A stretch of DNA of 40,230 nucleotides from Gammaproteobacteria bacterium (GTDB lineage: Bacteria; Pseudomonadota; Gammaproteobacteria; JAJDOJ01). The position numbers were made by a program, and so were the translations under genes. The stretch covers positions 1 through 40,230 of the forward strand of contig JAJDOJ010000084.1 in assembly GCA_022340215.1 (NCBI GenBank), in the 5' to 3' direction. Within the stretch, counting starts at the first letter, position 1; each line of letters begins with the position of its first letter. The notes under the pieces are model-generated. The model worked only from the letters and a program-made list of their open reading frames with translations. It was not told the origin of the DNA and did no database searches. Positions 18,875-32,735 of this stretch are shown here, one piece after another.

Positions 18875-19624
18875 TCATCCCGCCGTGCAGATCTTCAGAA
18901 AATCCCCGGCGTCCAGCGATGCCCCGCCGATAAGCCCCCCGTCGATGTTCGGCATAGAAAACAGCTCCTTTGCGTTGCTGCCCTTGACGCTGCCCCCGTA
19001 GAGGATACGCAGGCCTTCGGCGACTCCCGCATCCTGCTGCGCAACACGCTGCCGGACAAAGGCGTGCACGGCCTCGGCCTGGTCTGGGGTTGCGGTCTTG
19101 CCCGTTCCGATCGCCCAGACCGGCTCGTAGGCGAGGACGGATTTCGACAGGGCTGCGACGCCATTGTGCGAAATGACCGCATCGATCTGGCGCGCGACGA
19201 CGGCCTCCGTCGTTCCGTTCTCCCGCTCCTCGAGCAGTTCACCGACACAGAGTATCGGAATCAGTCCGGCGCGTGTGGCGGCGGCGAACTTTCTCGCCAC
19301 TATCTCGTCGCTGTCACCGTACAGGCTGCGGCGTTCCGAATGACCCACGATGACATACCGGCAACCGAATTCCACCAGCATCGGCGCGGAAACCTCGCCG
19401 GTGAATGCCCCCTTGTCCTGGTCACACACGTCCTGCGCGCCAAGGCCGATAGACGAATCCGCCAAGGCCGCCTGTGCCAGAGGTAGATAGACGTAGGGCG
19501 GACAGACGGCGACCTCGGCGTCACCGACTTCACCCATACCCGCCGTAATAGACTCCAGAAGTGCCCCGGAGCCGCCGATCGAGCCGTTGAGTTTCCAGTT
19601 ACCGGCTACCAGAATCTGCCGCAT
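18875..19624 (-). CDS. tpiA: Triosephosphate isomerase
   Basis: 249 residues, cytoplasmic TIM-barrel enzyme interconverting dihydroxyacetone phosphate and glyceraldehyde 3-phosphate. The catalytic residues are K11 (AGNWKLNG), H95 (VIVGHSERR) and E167 (LAYEPVWAIGTG). The phosphate-binding LYGGSVKGSNA follows near the C-terminus. The 256 bases upstream (19625-19880) hold no gene; they include a hairpin with CACAGCG (19665-19671) and CGCTGTG (19678-19684) in the likely 5' UTR. Confidence 0.96.
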   Translation of the reverse strand: MRQILVAGNWKLNGSIGGSGALLESITAGMGEVGDAEVAVCPPYVYLPLAQAALADSSIGLGAQDVCDQDKGAFTGEVSAPMLVEFGCRYVIVGHSERRSLYGDSDEIVARKFAAATRAGLIPILCVGELLEERENGTTEAVVARQIDAVISHNGVAALSKSVLAYEPVWAIGTGKTATPDQAEAVHAFVRQRVAQQDAGVAEGLRILYGGSVKGSNAKELFSMPNIDGGLIGGASLDAGDFLKICTAG

Positions 19625-19880
19625 GCATGCGTCTCCCAGTCAGATGACTACTCGAGTTGACGAACACAGCGCCCCCGCGCTGTGGCCTAGGTCAAAAACA
19701 GGCGCGCAAGCTTAGGTGATTTCTGCCCAATAATCCACCATCTCACTTGTCTTTTCCTAGGGACAACTGCGGCATGTCTCGCCGATGCACCGGCAGCCGC
19801 ACCTCGAGGACGAACGCAATTCCTGTGTGTTCCGGTAAATCCCTTTCCGACGATTGCCTGACTTCCGGTCCGGGAAGCAA

Positions 19881-21224
19881 TCAATTTGCCGCTGCTTCGT
19901 TAACCGCCGCGGCGATACCCTCCGCAACTTGCCGAACCAGGTTTCCGTCGTCGCCCTCGACCATGACCCGGACCAGCGGTTCGGTACCCGATGCGCGCAA
20001 CAGCACGCGCCCTCTGCCATTGAGGGATGCTTCGGCGGCATCCACCTCACCCTGGAGGCGCGTCGAGTCCTCCAGTAGACTGGCGTCGGAGACCGGTACG
20101 TTAATCAGGACCTGCGGATACTTGACCATGCCGCTCTTGGCGGCATGCAGTGTCTGCTCCTGGCTGACGAGGACATGCAACACCTGAAGTGCCGAGACGA
20201 TGGCATCTCCAGTGGTGGTACGGTCGAGGCAGATGATATGGCCCGAGGATTCCCCCCCGAGTTGCCAGCCCTCGCTGTGTAACATCTCCATCACGTACCG
20301 GTCGCCGACCGCGGCCCGCCGAAAGGCGATACCCTCCCGCGCCAGGGCGTGCTCCAGTCCCAGGTTCGTCATCAGCGTCCCGACGACACCTCCCACCAGC
20401 GTGCCTTCCGCGAACCGGTTTTTCGCGATAACATAGAGCAGTTCGTCCCCGTCGACGACCTCTCCCTGCGCATCGGCCATGATCAGGCGATCGCCATCTC
20501 CATCGATTGCGACGCCTGCGTCCGCTTCATGCTCGATTACAGCCGCTCGAAGCGCCCTCGGTGCCGTCGATCCACAGTCTTCGTTGATGTTCAATCCGTT
20601 CGGGGTCGTTCCGATGCGAATGACCCTGGCACCGAGTTCCTCGAACACGTTCGGCGCGATGTGGTAGGTCGCACCGTGCGCGCAATCGACGACCAGCGTC
20701 ATGCCGTTCAGTGTCGTACCGGTCGGGATCGTACTCTTGCAGAACTCGATGTAGCGGCCCGCGGCATCGTCGACGCGTTCCGCCTTGCCGAGCGATCCCG
20801 AATCGACCGTCTCCAACGCCTTGTCCATCTCGGACTCAATCGCCACCTCGATATCGTCCGGCAGTTTCTCCCCGTCGCCCGAGAAAAACTTGACGCCGTT
20901 GTCATAGTATGGGTTGTGGGAAGCGCTGATGACGATGCCGGCGGCGGCTCTGAAGGTGCGTGTCAGATAGGCAACACCGGGTGTGGGCATGGGACCGAGC
21001 AGGAGGATGCCCACCCCGGCAGCCGAAAGTCCCGCCTCCAGAGCCGACTCCAGCATATATCCTGAAATACGTGTGTCCTTACCGATCAGAATCTTTGCTG
21101 ATGCGCCTTGTTCCGCGAATACCCTGCCGACAGCCCAGCCGAGCTTGAGTACGAACTCCGGTGTCATCGGTGACACGCCGACACGTCCGCGTATACCATC
21201 TGTTCCAAAAAATCGCTTATTCAT
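19881..21224 (-). CDS. glmM: Phosphoglucosamine mutase
   Basis: 447 residues, converts glucosamine 6-phosphate to glucosamine 1-phosphate for peptidoglycan and LPS precursors. The start [13 protein letters not shown], the phospho-serine loop [13 protein letters not shown] (S102), the metal loop [13 protein letters not shown], the sugar-binding GGESSGHI and the C-terminal [15 protein letters not shown] are all present. The ATG at 21224 is chosen over an in-frame start at 21251, which would add nine residues and overlap folP further. It overlaps the folP stop by eight bases, as in the usual ftsH-folP-glmM order. Confidence 0.96.
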   Translation of the reverse strand: MNKRFFGTDGIRGRVGVSPMTPEFVLKLGWAVGRVFAEQGASAKILIGKDTRISGYMLESALEAGLSAAGVGILLLGPMPTPGVAYLTRTFRAAAGIVISASHNPYYDNGVKFFSGDGEKLPDDIEVAIESEMDKALETVDSGSLGKAERVDDAAGRYIEFCKSTIPTGTTLNGMTLVVDCAHGATYHIAPNVFEELGARVIRIGTTPNGLNINEDCGSTAPRALRAAVIEHEADAGVAIDGDGDRLIMADAQGEVVDGDELLYVIAKNRFAEGTLVGGVVGTLMTNLGLEHALAREGIAFRRAAVGDRYVMEMLHSEGWQLGGESSGHIICLDRTTTGDAIVSALQVLHVLVSQEQTLHAAKSGMVKYPQVLINVPVSDASLLEDSTRLQGEVDAAEASLNGRGRVLLRASGTEPLVRVMVEGDDGNLVRQVAEGIAAAVNEAAAN

Positions 21225-22098
21225 TACAACCTTCTTGTTTCCCTTCTCCATCGACTATCGCCTGAACCACGGCCAGCGCCTGTACGGTCGGGCCGACGTC
21301 GTGTGTGCGGATCAGCCTTGCACCTTCCATGGTCGCGATCACGGCCGCCGCGACGCCGGCGAAGACACGCTCCCCGGTGCCGGCGCCGGTGACCGCACCC
21401 AGCATTCGCTTCCTGGATATGCCGACCAGCAGCGGCACGCCGAGCGACCCGAACTTCTCCAACGAGCCCAGCAGACGATAGTTGTGGTCGGTGGACTTGC
21501 CAAACCCGAACCCCGGATCCACCAGCATCCGGTTGCGACCGATCCCGGCGGCGACGCAATGCCGCACGCGCGACGCAAGGAACGCGTACACCTCGCCCGT
21601 CACGTTATCGTATTGCGGCGTCTTCTGCATGGTCCGCGGTTCTCCCTGCATGTGCATCAGGCACACCGCCACGCCGGCGTCGCGAACGACTTCGAGCGAA
21701 CCTTCGGCCTGCAGTGCCCGCACGTCGTTCACCAGTACCGCGCCGGCGCGGATCGCCTCGCGCATCACCGCCGGCTTGCTGGTGTCCACGGAAACCGGTA
21801 AGTCGCTGTGCGCGACGATCGCCTCGATAACCGGAACCACCCTGTCGATCTCTTCCTGGACCGAAACCGGTTCGGCGCCAGGCCGTGTCGATTCTCCGCC
21901 GACATCGATGATCGCCGCCCCTTCCCCGCCCATCGCCATTGCACGGTCCAGAGCGCGGACGGGGGTAAAAAAATCACCCCCGTCCGAAAAGGAATCGGGG
22001 GTGACGTTGAGAATACCCATGACCCGTGGCCGGGAAAGATCCAGGACACAACACGCACAATCCACCGCGGTACCGGTCGGGGCAGGTCGCTTCCTCAT
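21217..22098 (-). CDS. folP: Dihydropteroate synthase
   Basis: 293 residues, joins 4-aminobenzoate to the pterin diphosphate in folate synthesis; target of sulfonamides. Motifs are [60 protein letters not shown] and GISRKRMLG. There is an N-terminal extension of about 25 residues ([17 protein letters not shown]) before the barrel. It lies between ftsH and glmM. Confidence 0.95.
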   Translation of the reverse strand: MRKRPAPTGTAVDCACCVLDLSRPRVMGILNVTPDSFSDGGDFFTPVRALDRAMAMGGEGAAIIDVGGESTRPGAEPVSVQEEIDRVVPVIEAIVAHSDLPVSVDTSKPAVMREAIRAGAVLVNDVRALQAEGSLEVVRDAGVAVCLMHMQGEPRTMQKTPQYDNVTGEVYAFLASRVRHCVAAGIGRNRMLVDPGFGFGKSTDHNYRLLGSLEKFGSLGVPLLVGISRKRMLGAVTGAGTGERVFAGVAAAVIATMEGARLIRTHDVGPTVQALAVVQAIVDGEGKQEGCNE

Positions 22099-22141
22099 TG
22101 AAACGCCTTGCCGCGGACAGCCGCCTCACCGAGTGCCCTTT

Positions 22142-24052
22142 TCAGTGCTGTCCTGCCGGACCGCCGATTGTGCCCTTGCTGCTACCGTCTTCCGCCTCGC
22201 CGGCCCCCGACTGCGGCGGTTCACCATCCGACCACTCCTGGGGAGGTTCCGGCTCCTCGCCCTCCATGATGCTGTCGATCTGCTTGTCGTCGATCGTCTC
22301 GTACTTCATCAGGGCATCCGCCATCATGTGAAGTTTCTCCATGTTATCTTCCAGCAGGCGTTTGGCTCGCTCGTAGTTGGTGTCGATGAAATGCCGCACC
22401 TCCTCGTCAATGGCGTGCGCGGTCTCGTCGGACAGCATCTTGTGCTGCGTCACGGAGTGGCCGAGGAACACCTCACCCTCCTCCTCGCTGTAGGCCAGCG
22501 GACCGAGTTTTTCCGACAACCCCCAGCGGGTTACCATGTTCCGCGAGATGTCCGTGGCGCGCTCGATGTCATTCGCCGCACCGGTGGTGACCGCCTCGCC
22601 GCCAAAAATCAACTCTTCGGCGACCCTTCCACCGAAAAGACTGGAAATCTGACTCTCTAGCCGGCGCTTGCTGTGACTGTAGCGATCGTCCTCGGGGAGA
22701 AACATGGTGACGCCGAGGGCCCGTCCCCGCGGGATGATGCTCACCTTGTAGACCGGGTCGTGTTCCGGAACCAGCCGACCGACGATCGCGTGTCCCGCCT
22801 CGTGGTAGGCCGTCAACCGCTTTTCTTCCTCTCCCATCACCATGGACTTGCGCTCCGCGCCCATGATGATCTTGTCTTTGGCGCGCTCGAATTCCTCCAT
22901 GTCGACCATTCGCTTGTTGGCCCGCGCCGCGAACAGGGCCGCCTCGTTCACCAGGTTCGCCAGGTCGGCACCCGAGAAACCCGGCGTGCCCCTGGCGATC
23001 AGGCCAGGCTTGACGTTGTCTGCTATCGGGACCTTCCGCATGTGGACCTTCAGGATCTGCTCGCGCCCGCGCACGTCCGGCAACGGGACCACCACCTGGC
23101 GGTCGAATCGTCCGGGCCTTAAGAGCGCTGGATCCAGCACGTCGGGCCGGTTCGTCGCGGCGATGACGATGATGCCCTCGTTACCCTCGAAGCCGTCCAT
23201 CTCGACGAGCAACTGGTTCAGTGTCTGCTCCCTTTCGTCGTGACCGCCGCCCAGTCCCGCGCCGCGATGTCGCCCGACGGCGTCGATCTCGTCGATGAAG
23301 ATAATGCAGGGAGAGTGCTTCTTGGCCTGGGCGAACATGTCGCGCACCCTGGAGGCGCCCACACCGACGAACATCTCTACGAAGTCCGAACCCGAGATGC
23401 TGAAGAACGGGACCTTGGCCTCGCCTGCGATCGCCTTGGCGAGCAGCGTCTTGCCGGTTCCGGGAGAGCCGACCATCAGGACGCCTCGCGGGATCTTCCC
23501 GCCGAGCTTCTGGAACTTGCCCGGGTCACGTAGAAACTCGACCAGTTCCTGTACCTCGTCCTTGGCCTCCTCCACCCCGGCCACGTCGCCGAAGGTGACC
23601 TTGATCTGGTCCTCGCTCATCAGGCGCGCCTTGCTCTTACCGAAGGTCATCGCACCGCGACCGCCGGCTCCGCCCTGCATCTGCCGCATGAAGAATATCC
23701 ACACGCCGATCAGCAACAACATCGGGAACCAGCTGATCAGGATGTCCGTCAGCAGCGATCGTTTCTCGGGCGGATTCGCCTGTACCTTCACGTCGTTGGC
23801 GAGCAGATCGTTGATCATCTGCGGATCGTCCGGGGCATAGGTGGTAAACCTGGCGTTGGAAACGGTCTCACCCTTGACGGTCTGCCCGTCGATCACGACG
23901 CTCTTGATCCGGCCGCTCTTGACCTCCTGTATAAACTCGGAGTAGGACAGCGCCGCCGGCTGCGTACCCTGCGGACTGAAATTATTGAAAACGGACATCA
24001 ACACAACGGCAATGACCGCCCATAAAATCAGGTTTTTCACCATGTCATTCAA
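22142..24052 (-). CDS. ftsH: ATP-dependent zinc metalloprotease FtsH
   Basis: 636 residues, membrane-anchored AAA protease that degrades misfolded membrane proteins and regulators such as sigma32 and LpxC. It has an N-terminal helix (about 6-24), a periplasmic region, and a second helix (about 105-122). The ATPase domain follows: Walker [13 protein letters not shown] (from G195), Walker [12 protein letters not shown], and [19 protein letters not shown]. The zinc protease site is HEAGHAIVG. The C-terminus is an acidic, proline-rich tail. The ATG at 24052 has AGGTGA about eight bases upstream. Confidence 0.97.
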   Translation of the reverse strand: MNDMVKNLILWAVIAVVLMSVFNNFSPQGTQPAALSYSEFIQEVKSGRIKSVVIDGQTVKGETVSNARFTTYAPDDPQMINDLLANDVKVQANPPEKRSLLTDILISWFPMLLLIGVWIFFMRQMQGGAGGRGAMTFGKSKARLMSEDQIKVTFGDVAGVEEAKDEVQELVEFLRDPGKFQKLGGKIPRGVLMVGSPGTGKTLLAKAIAGEAKVPFFSISGSDFVEMFVGVGASRVRDMFAQAKKHSPCIIFIDEIDAVGRHRGAGLGGGHDEREQTLNQLLVEMDGFEGNEGIIVIAATNRPDVLDPALLRPGRFDRQVVVPLPDVRGREQILKVHMRKVPIADNVKPGLIARGTPGFSGADLANLVNEAALFAARANKRMVDMEEFERAKDKIIMGAERKSMVMGEEEKRLTAYHEAGHAIVGRLVPEHDPVYKVSIIPRGRALGVTMFLPEDDRYSHSKRRLESQISSLFGGRVAEELIFGGEAVTTGAANDIERATDISRNMVTRWGLSEKLGPLAYSEEEGEVFLGHSVTQHKMLSDETAHAIDEEVRHFIDTNYERAKRLLEDNMEKLHMMADALMKYETIDDKQIDSIMEGEEPEPPQEWSDGEPPQSGAGEAEDGSSKGTIGGPAGQH

Positions 24053-24204
24053 AGGTCACCTCACAAACTCGCGGGCACGACAAATCGAGCCGCGCTTAAT
24101 AGGTCGAACATACACCATATCCACCTGTGCCGCCAGAAGGCCCCGCTTCTACATGGCAAGCCTCCCGTCACCCATCTATCAGACAGACAGCGGGCCAAGC
24201 GGTT

Positions 24205-24819
24205 TCATCCCGTGGCTCCGGCCAGCAGGTATACCTCCCTGCTGGCGGCCCGAGACGCCTCGGGCTTGTGAATACTTACCTTTACGAACCGTGAACGGCA
24301 TTGGGCCACATAGCGGTCGAATCCGTCTCCCTGGAAAAGCTTGACCAGAAAGATCCCTTCCACAGCCAATACCTCCCCGGCCAGTTCCAGCGCCAGTTCT
24401 GCCAGGTACAGCGAGCGTGGCTGATCGACGGAGCGCACGCCAGACAGGTTCGGTGCCATGTCCGAGAGGACCACCTGGGCCGACGCGCCCCCCAGTGCGG
24501 TCAATAACTGGTCATGGACCACATTGTCGGTAAAGTCTCCGCGAATGACGGTCACCCTGTTCAGGGGCGCGATCTCCAGCAGATCCAGGGCGATGACCCG
24601 CCCCCCCGCTCCGACACGCGAGGCCGCATACTGGGACCAGCCACCGGGTGCAGCACCGAGATCGACCACGGTCATCCCCGGGCGGAACAGAGGGTACTTG
24701 CGATCGATCTGCTCCAGCTTGAAGACCGCCCGGGAGCGGTATCCCCGCGCGCGGGCCTCTTTCGTGAAGGCATCGCGGTGCTGGCGTTCCAGCCAGGTCC
24801 TGCCCGCCTTAACCGCCAT
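24205..24819 (-). CDS. rlmE: 23S rRNA 2'-O-methyltransferase RlmE (FtsJ)
   Basis: 204 residues, methylates the ribose of U2552 in 23S rRNA at a late step of 50S assembly. The SAM-binding motif VVDLGAAPGGWSQYA is near residues 51-65. The K-D-K-E catalytic tetrad is visible as K34 (RAVFKLEQID), D120 (LSDMAPN), K160 (FLVKLFQGDG) and E195 (SREVYLLA). It precedes ftsH by 152 bases, the usual heat-shock-linked pair, and is divergent from yhbY. Confidence 0.95.
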   Translation of the reverse strand: MAVKAGRTWLERQHRDAFTKEARARGYRSRAVFKLEQIDRKYPLFRPGMTVVDLGAAPGGWSQYAASRVGAGGRVIALDLLEIAPLNRVTVIRGDFTDNVVHDQLLTALGGASAQVVLSDMAPNLSGVRSVDQPRSLYLAELALELAGEVLAVEGIFLVKLFQGDGFDRYVAQCRSRFVKVSIHKPEASRAASREVYLLAGATG

Positions 24820-24977
24820 GGTAAGGATCCCGGGTCCGGTGCTTCCGTCGCTCCCGATGGCCCCTGCGCACGTTACAGATTCATGCCGTAGTCGCGGTGT
24901 TCGGAAAATCCCCGACGGGTTCCGGCACCAATCCGTTAAAATTCACGCCTTCAAGCACGATCACAGCCAGCCGGCCC

Positions 24978-25274
24978 ATGGAACTCTCGGTATCCCAAAA
25001 GAAACAGCTTCGACGAATGGCGCATCACCTCAAACCGGTGGTGACCATCGGCCACAAGGGACTCTCCTCGACCGTCCTTGCGGCGGTCGAAGAGGGCCTT
25101 GGTCACCACGAGCTGCTCAAGGTACGCCTCGGGGGGGTCGAACGCGCAGAGCGCGACCGGATCACGGCGTCGCTGATCGAAGCCACCGGTGCCGAACGCG
25201 TGCAACGGATCGGGTTCACCCTGACGCTGTACCGCCGCAACGCCAAGAACCCGAAGATCGCACTGGGTGATTGA
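24978..25274 (+). CDS. yhbY: YhbY-type ribosome-assembly RNA-binding protein (CRM domain)
   Basis: 98 residues, the CRM-domain protein that associates with pre-50S ribosomes. Family blocks are MELSVSQKKQLRRMAHHLKP, VTIGHKGLS, EEGLGHHELLKVRLG, and GFTLTLYRRNAKNPKI; the GxxG loop GHKG is present. The ATG at 24978 gives the standard length; the open frame extends to 24897 but with non-family sequence. It is the only plus-strand gene between the nuo region and nadK. A possible -10 TAAAAT lies at 24937-24942. Confidence 0.92.
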   Translation: MELSVSQKKQLRRMAHHLKPVVTIGHKGLSSTVLAAVEEGLGHHELLKVRLGGVERAERDRITASLIEATGAERVQRIGFTLTLYRRNAKNPKIALGD

Positions 25275-25278
25275 AACG

Positions 25279-25301
25279 CGGCCCCGGCGCCGCCCGGGCC
25301 G
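25279..25301. terminator. Hairpin between convergent yhbY and greA
   Basis: CGGCCC (25279-25284) pairs with GGGCCG (25296-25301) across a GC-rich loop. It sits in the 28 bases between the yhbY stop and the greA stop, so it could mark the 3' end of both transcripts. There is no T run on either side. Confidence 0.25.
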
Positions 25302-25302
25302 G

Positions 25303-25775
25303 CTAGACGTAGCGCACCTCCAGCAGCTCGAAGTTCCTCTCGCCGACCGGGGCCCTGACGGTTGCCGTGTCACCGACTTCTTTGCCGATCAGGGCGCGCG
25401 CGATCGGCGAGGCCACGGAGATCAATCCCTGGCCGATGTCCGATTCGTCTTCGCCGACGATCTGATAGGTGATCTCCTCTTCGGTGTCTTCATCCACCAG
25501 ATCGACGGTGGCGCCGAACACCACCTTGCCGTGCGCGTGGACCTTGGTCACATCGATGACCTGTGCGTGTGCCAGCTTGGCCTCGATGTCACGGATGCGC
25601 GCCTCGACGATACCCTGTTGTTCACGAGCGGCATGGTACTCGGCATTCTCCTTCAGGTCCCCGTGAGCGCGCGCCTCGGCAATCGCCACGGTGATTTTCG
25701 GCCTTTCGGTGTTCTTCAGGCGCGTGAGCTCGTCACGCAGTTTCTCCGCGCCCCTGACGGTGAGCGGTACCTTGT

Positions 25776-25779
<4 letters not shown>
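25303..25779 (-). CDS. greA: Transcription elongation factor GreA
   Basis: 158 residues, rescues backtracked RNA polymerase by stimulating transcript cleavage. The N-terminal coiled coil ([18 protein letters not shown] to about residue 75) carries the acidic tip region [17 protein letters not shown]. The C-terminal FKBP-like domain includes [20 protein letters not shown] and [11 protein letters not shown]. The start overlaps the carB stop in ATGA, so greA is translationally coupled to carB. Confidence 0.96.
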
Positions 25780-28997
<3,218 letters not shown>

Positions 28998-29043
28998 ACC
29001 GTTCCTGCCGGGATTGGAAGAAGACCTTTCAGGTGGCTTCGGC

Positions 29044-29071
29044 GGCTTGACACCCCGCGAGGTGTCAAGCC
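29044..29071 (-). other. Hairpin spanning the carA stop, before carB
   Basis: A perfect 11-bp inverted repeat, GGCTTGACACC (29044-29054) and GGTGTCAAGCC (29061-29071), has a six-base loop. The carA stop codon (29065-29067) lies inside one arm. No T run follows on the minus strand, so it is unlikely to terminate. It could protect the carA 3' end or set the carA:carB translation ratio. Confidence 0.6.
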
Positions 29072-30210
29072 CGGTCCGGTTTCCCGCGTTCGCGCATCAT
29101 CGAGACGAAGCGCTCGAACAGCGGTCTGACGTCATGCGGGCCGGGGCTGGCTTCGGGGTGTCCCTGAAACCCGAAGGCAGGCAGGCGCCTGTGCCTGATC
29201 CCCTGCAGCGAACCGTCGAACAGCGATCGGTGGGTCGCATCGAGGTCCTCCGGCAGCGAGGATTCGTCAACCGCGAATCCATGGTTTTGACTGGATATCA
29301 TGACCCGACCGGACTCCAGGTCCTGTACCGGATGGTTCGCACCGTGGTGACCGAACTTCATCTTCCGCGTCTGCGCGCCGCAGGCCAGCGCGAGCAACTG
29401 ATGGCCCAGGCAGATACCGAACAGCGGGACACGTGCCGACAGCAGTTCCCGCATCGACTCGATGGCGTAGTCACAGGGCTCGGGATCTCCCGGCCCGTTG
29501 GAGAGAAAGACACCGTCGGGCGCCAATGCCAGAACGTCGCGCGCAGGGGTGGTCGCCGGAACGACGGTCAGCTCGCTGCCGAGGGTATGCAGGATACGCA
29601 GGATGTTCCGCTTGACGCCGAAGTCGTACGCGACGACACGAAACCGGCTGCCTGTCGCCCGCCTCCCCGTATCCGCCGGATCATGCCCCCATTCCGACTC
29701 CCGCCACTCGTAGACCGTGTCCGTCGTAACCGCACGCGCGAGGTCCATTCCCTGAAGACCGGGAAACTCCCGCGCCGAGGCCAGCGCCGCTGCCTCATCC
29801 ACCCGCCCAGCCATGATGCACCCCGACTGTGCGCCCTTTTCTCTCAGGATGACGGTCAATCGCCGCGTGTCGATCCCGGAAATCGCCACCACCCCGTTGC
29901 TTTCAAGATACTCAGGCAGATCCGCCCGTCGGCGCCAGCTACTGGCACGCGGTGGGATGTCGCGGACGATCAACCCCGATACCTGTACCCGTGCGGATTC
30001 CTCATCCTCGGGGTTGGTGCCCACGTTGCCGACATGAGGACTGGTGAGCGCGACAAGCTGGCTGTGATAGGACGGATCGGTGAGGATCTCCTGGTATCCG
30101 CTCATCGCCGTATTGAAGACGACCTCTCCGGTGGCCGAACCGTCGATGCCGACCGCCTCACCCCGGAACAGGCTTCCGTCTTCCAGAGCGAGCAGGGCTG
30201 TACGAGTCAA
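29065..30210 (-). CDS. carA: Carbamoyl-phosphate synthase small (glutaminase) subunit, TTG start
   Basis: 381 residues, class I glutamine amidotransferase that supplies ammonia to CarB. The N-terminal domain is typical ([18 protein letters not shown], then [20 protein letters not shown]). The catalytic triad lies in [14 protein letters not shown] (Cys) and [13 protein letters not shown] (His, Glu). The start is a TTG at 30210, because no ATG or GTG exists in frame near the family N-terminus. An upstream reading to 30606 would cross the promoter and leader. TTG may keep translation low or make it sensitive to leader structure. Confidence 0.93.
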   Translation of the reverse strand: MTRTALLALEDGSLFRGEAVGIDGSATGEVVFNTAMSGYQEILTDPSYHSQLVALTSPHVGNVGTNPEDEESARVQVSGLIVRDIPPRASSWRRRADLPEYLESNGVVAISGIDTRRLTVILREKGAQSGCIMAGRVDEAAALASAREFPGLQGMDLARAVTTDTVYEWRESEWGHDPADTGRRATGSRFRVVAYDFGVKRNILRILHTLGSELTVVPATTPARDVLALAPDGVFLSNGPGDPEPCDYAIESMRELLSARVPLFGICLGHQLLALACGAQTRKMKFGHHGANHPVQDLESGRVMISSQNHGFAVDESSLPEDLDATHRSLFDGSLQGIRHRRLPAFGFQGHPEASPGPHDVRPLFERFVSMMRERGKPDRA

Positions 30211-30247
30211 CGGACCCCCGGGAAGTTCACGGATTGCAGATACGGAA

Positions 30248-30307
30248 AGCGGGACGAACCCCAGGGTTCCTCCCGCTCGCGGAGACGTCCCCACCACCGG
30301 CGGGGAC
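30248..30307 (-). promoter_or_regulatory. carA leader with two tandem hairpins
   Basis: In the 310 bases between carA and dapB (30211-30520) I see no gene, only this leader and its promoter. Hairpin 1 pairs GTCCCC (30287-30292) with GGGGAC (30302-30307) at the predicted transcript start. Hairpin 2 pairs AGCGGGA and GAACCC (30248-30261) with GGGTTC and TCCCGCT (30264-30277), 13 pairs with one mismatch, about 38 bases before the TTG start. Only a short TTTCC follows, so attenuation or control of start-codon access is possible but unproven. Confidence 0.5.
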
Positions 30308-30311
30308 TGAG

Positions 30312-30339
30312 ATTGTACCCGATGGGAAGCGGGAGACAA
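30312..30339 (-). promoter_or_regulatory. carA sigma70-type promoter
   Basis: On the minus strand TTGTCT (30334-30339), a 16-bp spacer and TACAAT (30312-30317) form a good sigma70-like promoter. It would start transcription near 30305, giving a leader of about 95 bases before the carA TTG. I see no clear ArgR or PurR operator next to it. Confidence 0.5.
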
Positions 30340-30520
30340 CCCGCCCAGACGGGTGAATGCCTGTCTGTATACGACTCGTTCCGAATACCCGTACCGTAAC
30401 GGACGGGGAAAAACCCAAAGGGCAAAATACCCCGGCAACCCGGCCTGCGCCAGGGTATCCGGCATCTCTACCCCCGCATTCCCTGCGCACCGAACACGGT
30501 GTAAAGGGCCCCGCCCGAGG

Positions 30521-31345
<825 letters not shown>

Positions 31346-31396
31346 TTACCTGCGCGGCCGCAACGAATGCGCGCAGCAGAAAGACCCTGGTACATC

Positions 31397-32527
31397 TCAG
31401 TTCGACCAGAACTTCAGGTCCTCGAAGAAATCTTTGACCCCGTCGAGCCAGCCGTGCGCCCGGGGACTGTGTTTCTCTCCACCCTCGCGCACTGCCTCGT
31501 CGAGTTTCCGCAGCAGATCCTTCTGGTGACGGGTCAGGTTGACGGGGGTCTCCACCACGATCCGGCAGATCATGTCACCGGGGAGCCCTCCCCTGACCGG
31601 CCTGACGCCTTTGCCACGAAGCCTGAAGGATCGGGAAGTCTGCGTCTCGGGAGGTATTTTCAGATTCAGCCGGCCGTCGAGCGTCGGCACCTCCAGTTCT
31701 CCGCCCAGTGCGGCCACCGTAAAGCCGATGGGTACCTCGCAGATCAGGTCGTTTCCCTCGCGGGCAAAGAGGTGATGGGGTTTCACCGAGACCTGGACAT
31801 AGAGGTCCCCTGGCGGGCCGCCGCTGGCACCCCGTTCGCCTTCGCCTGCGAGGCGAATACGGTCCCCGTTGTCAACGCCCGCCGGGATCTCGACCGAAAG
31901 CGTCCGGGACTCCTCTACCGTGCCCGCACCACCGCAGGTGTTACACGGCTTGCGAATCACCTTTCCCCTGCCCCGGCATGCGGGGCAGGTCTGCTGAACC
32001 GAAAAGAATCCCTGCTGCATGCGTACCTGGCCGACGCCGCCGCAGGTGGTGCAGGTTTCAGGCTCGGTGCCCGGTCGCGCGCCGCTGCCGTCACAGGCCT
32101 TGCATTGCACCCGTGTCGGGATTCGCAGGTTCTGCTCGGAACCGAAGACCGCCTCTTCCAGGGTGAGTGCCAGGTTGTACTGGAGATCGGAGCCCCGGGA
32201 CCTGCGGCTGCCCCCGCCACGCACCCCGCCGAAGATGTCTCCAAAGATATCTTCGAAGATATCGCCGAAGCCGCCATGAAAACCGCCACCACCGCCTGAC
32301 TGCACGCCCGCGTGTCCGAATTGGTCGTACGCAGCCCGCTTCTGAGGTTCGGACAGGACCTCGTAGGCCTCCTTGGCCTCCTTGAACTGAACCTCGGCTT
32401 GCGTGTTTCCCGCATTCCGATCGGGATGGTGCTTCATCGCGAGGCGCCGGTAGGCCTTTTTCAGCTCCGCCTCGCTCGCGTTCTTCGCGACCCCGAGAAT
32501 CTCGTAGTAATCCTTTTTCTCTGACAT
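31397..32527 (-). CDS. dnaJ: Chaperone protein DnaJ
   Basis: 376 residues, the Hsp40 co-chaperone that delivers substrates to DnaK and stimulates its ATPase. The J domain (about 1-70) includes [20 protein letters not shown] and the HPD motif in [12 protein letters not shown]-rich linker follows ([12 protein letters not shown]). Four CxxCxGxG-type zinc repeats are visible: [24 protein letters not shown] and CNTCGGAG. The C-terminal client-binding domain is complete. It is the last gene of the heat-shock operon, separated from dnaK by 208 bases with a terminator-like hairpin. Confidence 0.97.
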   Translation of the reverse strand: MSEKKDYYEILGVAKNASEAELKKAYRRLAMKHHPDRNAGNTQAEVQFKEAKEAYEVLSEPQKRAAYDQFGHAGVQSGGGGGFHGGFGDIFEDIFGDIFGGVRGGGSRRSRGSDLQYNLALTLEEAVFGSEQNLRIPTRVQCKACDGSGARPGTEPETCTTCGGVGQVRMQQGFFSVQQTCPACRGRGKVIRKPCNTCGGAGTVEESRTLSVEIPAGVDNGDRIRLAGEGERGASGGPPGDLYVQVSVKPHHLFAREGNDLICEVPIGFTVAALGGELEVPTLDGRLNLKIPPETQTSRSFRLRGKGVRPVRGGLPGDMICRIVVETPVNLTRHQKDLLRKLDEAVREGGEKHSPRAHGWLDGVKDFFEDLKFWSN

Positions 32528-32663
32528 CTCTCACAAAATGCTCGATTCGAAACCGGACCCCGCTACCCGTTCGCACGGGACCCGGCGCTCGTTTCCCCGG
32601 CATCGGACCCGCGTCGGCCAACCCTGCCCGTGCCGTTGATACCCGCCACACAGGGTGGACGGG

Positions 32664-32701
32664 ACACAGAAAGTCCGGCGGCGCGCAGGGCACCGCCGGA
32701 C
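32664..32701 (-). terminator. Terminator-like hairpin between dnaK and dnaJ
   Basis: On the minus strand GTCCGGCGGTGC (32701-32690) pairs with GCGCCGCCGGAC (32684-32673), a 12-bp stem with one G-T pair and a five-base loop. It is followed by TTTCTGTGT. This fits an intrinsic, perhaps partial, terminator that would lower dnaJ expression relative to dnaK. The T run is short and interrupted. Confidence 0.5.
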
Positions 32702-32735
32702 CCCCCGGCGATTCACGTATCCGACGCGGCGACGT

